Origin: CAMCXT01 sp046302715
GTDB lineage: Bacteria > Bacteroidota > Bacteroidia > M30B66
NCBI GenBank assembly: GCA_046302715.1
Contig: JBKCHQ010000093.1
Span: 1 to 9,062 of the forward strand
Length of the DNA: 9,062 bases
Direction of reading: 5' to 3'
Positions 6,982 to 9,062 of the stretch are shown here, one piece after another. Each line of letters opens with the position of its first letter. Position 1 is the first letter of the stretch. The position numbers and the translations under genes were made by a program. The notes beneath the pieces were generated by a model, which made no database searches, had not been told where the DNA came from, and saw only the letters and a program-made list of their open reading frames with translations.

Positions 6982-7197
6982 ATTAAAACGGATAATAAGC
7001 TCAAGCGCTCGGTATGATCAGCCATTTTAGGGAGTAAAGCATTAAATGCCCATTTCAAATCATGGTCCACACGTAGTTTTGATACAATTTGTTGGCATAG
7101 CCTTGCCTGGTGTTACTTTAAAAAGCAGCTGAAAATTATGCGGCATCTCAACCTAATGACCGTAGTTAAGTTGGATGCTTATTTGCTTAATTAAGCG

Positions 7198-7205
7198 TAG
7201 CTTTG
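7198..7205 (+). promoter_or_regulatory. -7 promoter element TAGCTTTG at the methyltransferase start
   Basis: This is an exact match to the Bacteroidota sigma-A -7 consensus TAnnTTTG. A TTG at 7171-7173 lies 24 bases upstream, slightly beyond the usual 17-23 spacing for the -33 element. The motif overlaps the TTG codon at 7203, so a transcript made from it would begin near 7209-7212 and have little or no leader. This bears directly on which start codon is used. Confidence 0.5.
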
Positions 7206-8084
7206 TGCGTGCTTTTACTTAAACCTTCGGGATTTACCGATTACGAATTGATCGACAGCGGTGCCTTCGAAAAATTGGAGCGCTTCGGCGAATACATTAC
7301 TATCCGTCCAGAGCCACAGGCGCTTTGGGATAAGCAATTGCCGGAGCGTGAGTGGGAGAAAATGGCGCATGTGCGTTTTGTGCCCAAGAGCAGTTCGTCG
7401 GGAACTTGGGAAAAGCTCAAAGCTATGCCCGATCGTTGGATTATTGGCTACAAAAAAGGCGAGGTTAACATAAAGTTACGTCTGGCCTTAACCTCTTTCA
7501 AGCATGTAGGCGTTTTTCCCGAACAAGCCGTGAATTGGGATTTTATTGGCGATTCGATTGCGAAAATTAAAGCACCCAATCCAAAATTTCTAAATCTATT
7601 TGCCTATACCGGGGCAGCGTCGCTTGCAGCGAAGTCGGCCGGCGCCGATGTTACGCACGTTGATTCCATTAAACAAGTGGTAACCTGGGCTAATGAAAAC
7701 ATGACCCACTCAAAACTTTCGAATGTACGTTGGGTAGTGGAAGATGCCATGAAATTTGTGAAACGAGAGATTCGGCGAGGCAATACCTACAACGGAATCA
7801 TTATGGATCCGCCAGCATATGGACATGGAGCCAATGGCGAAAGCTGGAAACTGGAGCGTCAGTTGAATGAGCTGGTGAAGGATGTGCAACAATTGCTGGA
7901 TAAGGACGCTTACTTCTTGTTAATCAATACCTATTCGTTGGGGCTGTCATCTTTGATTTTGCCCAATTTGATCGATATGAAGGCGCACAAAAATGCTTCG
8001 CTCGACATTGGGGAGCTTTTTCTGGAGAGCCGCACAAAACAAAAATTGCCTTTGGGCGTTTTTGGAAGATTGAGCAATCTGTAA
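7203..8084 (+). CDS. class I SAM-dependent methyltransferase, RlmI/RlmK-like (PF10672)
   Basis: This 293-residue (from TTG 7203) soluble enzyme probably methylates RNA, most likely 23S rRNA by homology to the RlmI/RlmK/RlmL group; the target base cannot be read from sequence. The N-terminal ~100 residues form a region with KPSGFTDYELIDSG and RPEPQALW. The Rossmann SAM-binding core follows: motif I NLFAYTGAASL (131-141), the acidic residue after strand 2 (D154 in THVDSIK), DAM (181-183), and motif IV DPPAYGHG (202-209). There is no PUA domain. No ATG is available near the 5' end: the frame opens after a stop at 7188-7190, and only TTG 7203 or GTG 7209 would keep the conserved KPSGF segment. 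Because TTG overlaps a perfect -7 element, GTG 7209 may be the real start. Its stop overlaps the next gene's ATG by one base. Confidence 0.85.
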   Translation: MCVLLLKPSGFTDYELIDSGAFEKLERFGEYITIRPEPQALWDKQLPEREWEKMAHVRFVPKSSSSGTWEKLKAMPDRWIIGYKKGEVNIKLRLALTSFKHVGVFPEQAVNWDFIGDSIAKIKAPNPKFLNLFAYTGAASLAAKSAGADVTHVDSIKQVVTWANENMTHSKLSNVRWVVEDAMKFVKREIRRGNTYNGIIMDPPAYGHGANGESWKLERQLNELVKDVQQLLDKDAYFLLINTYSLGLSSLILPNLIDMKAHKNASLDIGELFLESRTKQKLPLGVFGRLSNL

Positions 8085-8680
8085 TGCGAAAGCATCATTT
8101 CGTTTTTTTAGGAATATTTTATTTGTCTCTGCAAAATTTACAGGCACAGAGCATTCTGAAGGATTTTTCGGGTAGGCAAACTTCTCAGCACACGATTTAT
8201 TTGGAATGGACTACCAAGGCCGGAAGTACCTGCGCCGACCTAAGCATTGAGCGGAGCTTTGAAGGCGGCGTTTTTGAAGAAGTGTATCAGTACAACGGCA
8301 TTTGTGGTGAGACGGATAAAGATCAGACTTACAGCTATATAGATTCGATTACCCAAGGCGGAATGTACGGCTACCGGATAAACGAAAACAATGGAGATTA
8401 TTCGGATACCATTTTTGTTCAGGCATTTGCCGATGGGGCGGCAGTGGTGGCGTATCCCAATCCGGCGGGAGATGTTATTTACCTGCGATTTAGCGATTAC
8501 GCTCTTACCAAAATAAATTACATGCTTGTAAATCAGCAAGGTCATGTATTAAGGAATGTTCAAAATGAGCATCTTCAAAATGGGATTAGTTTAAGCACAT
8601 TGCCGGCGGGTATTTATAATCTAATCGTTTATCAATCCAATAATCCTGCAATTTCAATGCGAGTCATCCGCATGAACTGA
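8084..8680 (+). CDS. small secreted protein with Fn3-like domain and T9SS sorting domain
   Basis: This 198-residue exported protein begins with a Sec signal peptide (MRKHHFVFLGIFYLSLQ..., cleavage expected after about residue 20-22, LQAQ). Residues ~30-112 look like one fibronectin type III-like beta-sandwich (YLEWTTKAGSTC, LSIERSFEGGVFEEV, YSYIDSI, YGYRIN) with Cys50 and Cys74 able to form a disulfide. Residues ~121-198 are a type A T9SS C-terminal sorting domain: AYPNPAGDVIYL, then DxxG-like VNQQGHVL, then ISLSTLPAGIYNLIVY and a basic end. The family is expected to cross the outer membrane by T9SS and be released or anchored at the surface. Once the signals are removed the mature protein is essentially one domain, unusually small for T9SS cargo. 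ATG 8084 overlaps the methyltransferase stop (TAATG), which suggests translational coupling. Ligand unknown. Confidence 0.87.
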   Translation: MRKHHFVFLGIFYLSLQNLQAQSILKDFSGRQTSQHTIYLEWTTKAGSTCADLSIERSFEGGVFEEVYQYNGICGETDKDQTYSYIDSITQGGMYGYRINENNGDYSDTIFVQAFADGAAVVAYPNPAGDVIYLRFSDYALTKINYMLVNQQGHVLRNVQNEHLQNGISLSTLPAGIYNLIVYQSNNPAISMRVIRMN

Positions 8681-8704
8681 GGGCCCAAATTAGCGATGTA
8701 ATAA

Positions 8705-8722
8705 AATTCTAAACTTGGAATT
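8705..8722 (+). terminator. weak hairpin after the T9SS gene
   Basis: AATTC (8705-8709) pairs with GAATT (8718-8722) around an 8-base loop, about 25 bases past the stop codon, and TATTTA follows. Outer A/T pairs can extend the stem with a two-base bulge. The stem is short and AT-rich, so this is only a candidate transcription end. Confidence 0.25.
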
Positions 8723-8763
8723 ATTTACACGAAATATTGCTTTATAGTAAGATTATTTTTTAT

Positions 8764-8771
8764 TACATTTG
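8764..8771 (+). promoter_or_regulatory. -7 promoter element TACATTTG for the terminal gene
   Basis: This exactly matches the Bacteroidota -7 consensus TAnnTTTG. A TTG at 8737-8739 stands 24 bases upstream, slightly over the usual spacing. If used, transcription would begin near 8776-8780 and leave a leader of about 130 bases before ATG 8910, long for this phylum. Confidence 0.5.
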
Positions 8772-8873
8772 CACTAATAAAACTCATAAATATCCCATAT
8801 GTATACAATTATACTTTTTGTTCAATATTCTAAAATGTAATTTTTACTGCGAATTTTTCGAACTTTAATTTCT

Positions 8874-8906
8874 AACTCCATGTATAAGGAGTTGTTAAAA
8901 TTTAAC
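8874..8906 (+). promoter_or_regulatory. leader hairpin and odd palindrome ahead of the terminal gene
   Basis: AACTCC (8874-8879) pairs with GGAGTT (8888-8893) around an 8-base loop that contains an ATG (8880) in frame with the gene. The next base begins GTTAAAATTTAAC (8894-8906), a 13-base odd-centred palindrome ending three bases before ATG 8910. AAGGAG at 8886-8891 resembles a ribosome site but lies too far (18 bases) from ATG 8910 and is part of the stem. The pair could control translation or bind a regulator. Confidence 0.3.
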
Positions 8907-8909
8907 ACC

Positions 8910-9062
8910 ATGAAACAAGCATACTATTTAAGCAGTTATAAAATTTATACAGTACTAGCAATTACGGCGTTTTTGCTTTTGAGCAACTTTATTAGCGCCC
9001 AAACTACGTATACCACAACAAGCACTAATCCATCGGCAAATGCCTGAACAAAAATGGTATCC
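8910..9062 (+). pseudogene. 5' end of a secreted protein gene, frameshifted and cut by the window edge
   Basis: From ATG 8910 the frame codes for 45 residues: a clear Sec signal peptide (MKQAYYLSSY..., hydrophobic ITAFLLLSNF, cleavage expected after ISAQ near residue 31), then TTYTTTSTNPSANA, and a TGA at 9045-9047. Inserting one G (TG|A to TGG) would continue as W-N-K-N-G-I to the last base. That continuation fits the 'YTTT...W...NGIP' openings I recall from large surface proteins of this phylum. The reading is therefore a longer exported, possibly T9SS-dependent, protein with a one-base deletion. It may be a true mutation, a phase-variable site or a sequence error near a contig end. An alternative in-frame start is ATG 8880, but 8910 gives the better signal peptide. 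Confidence 0.55.

Larger units (their letters stand above)
6822..7202. other. intergenic gap after uvrB with palindromes but no clear gene
   Basis: This 381-bp gap lies between uvrB and the methyltransferase gene. It holds a weak inverted repeat directly after uvrB, a C7 run (6916-6922), four short palindromes in 6891-6981, and an exact -7 promoter element at its right end. On the minus strand 6942-7112 is open for 56 codons, with an ATG at 7025 that would give 27 residues. A second minus-strand frame, 7060-7146, gives 28 residues. I recognise neither. I see no tRNA or known structured RNA. Confidence 0.6.

Noticed and set aside
8681..8686. GGGCCC palindrome directly after the T9SS gene stop
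   Set aside because: Six bases with no loop cannot form an RNA hairpin and no T tract follows.
1..9062. CRISPR array, tRNA, rRNA, riboswitch, phage or defence genes
   Set aside because: No regularly spaced repeats, no cloverleaf or rRNA-like segments, and every large frame belongs to another recognised or described class.

Overview
The window looks like a chromosomal segment from a free-living Bacteroidota (Cytophagia/Flavobacteriia/Marinilabiliales-like) bacterium. The evidence is a secreted protein with a C-terminal type IX secretion (T9SS, Por) sorting domain, exact copies of the Bacteroidota -7 promoter element TAnnTTTG ahead of genes, little Shine-Dalgarno use, AT-rich intergenic DNA, and an IS4-type transposase of the DUF4372 kind common in this phylum. 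I cannot name the species.

Layout. (1) 1-1216: an IS4-family insertion sequence whose left end lies outside the window; the transposase is intact. (2) 1213-1332: a short open stretch with one internal stop that may be the 3' remnant of a gene cut by the IS. Its stop codon abuts the start of (3) a DUF1810 family gene (1333-1773). (4) 1787-1826: a 9-bp inverted repeat between converging genes, probably a shared terminator. (5) 1834-4483, minus strand: a two-gene unit coding for an ABC ATPase with an extra N-terminal helical region and, 4 bp downstream, an eight-helix membrane protein with a large extracytoplasmic loop. This is probably a transporter or export module of unknown substrate. (6) 4484-4793: an AT-rich divergent promoter region with a 14-bp direct repeat. 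(7) 4794-6821: uvrB, complete, nucleotide excision repair. (8) 6822-7202: a 381-bp gap holding a weak inverted repeat, a cluster of four short palindromes, and a promoter motif at its right end. (9) 7203-8084: an RlmI/RlmK-like SAM-dependent methyltransferase with a non-ATG start, overlapping by one base (10) a small T9SS-secreted protein with one probable Fn3-like domain (8084-8680). (11) 8681-9062: an AT-rich leader with an exact TACATTTG promoter element, then the start of another exported protein whose frame is broken by an apparent one-base deletion 18 bases before the window ends.

Functionally this is mostly a housekeeping neighbourhood (DNA repair, probable RNA methylation) with secreted proteins and an edge IS. 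I see no CRISPR, rRNA, tRNA, prophage or recognisable defence island. The least explained items are the ABC/membrane pair, whose ATPase has Gln where the H-loop His is expected, the palindrome-rich gap after uvrB, and the possible leaderless start of the methyltransferase.
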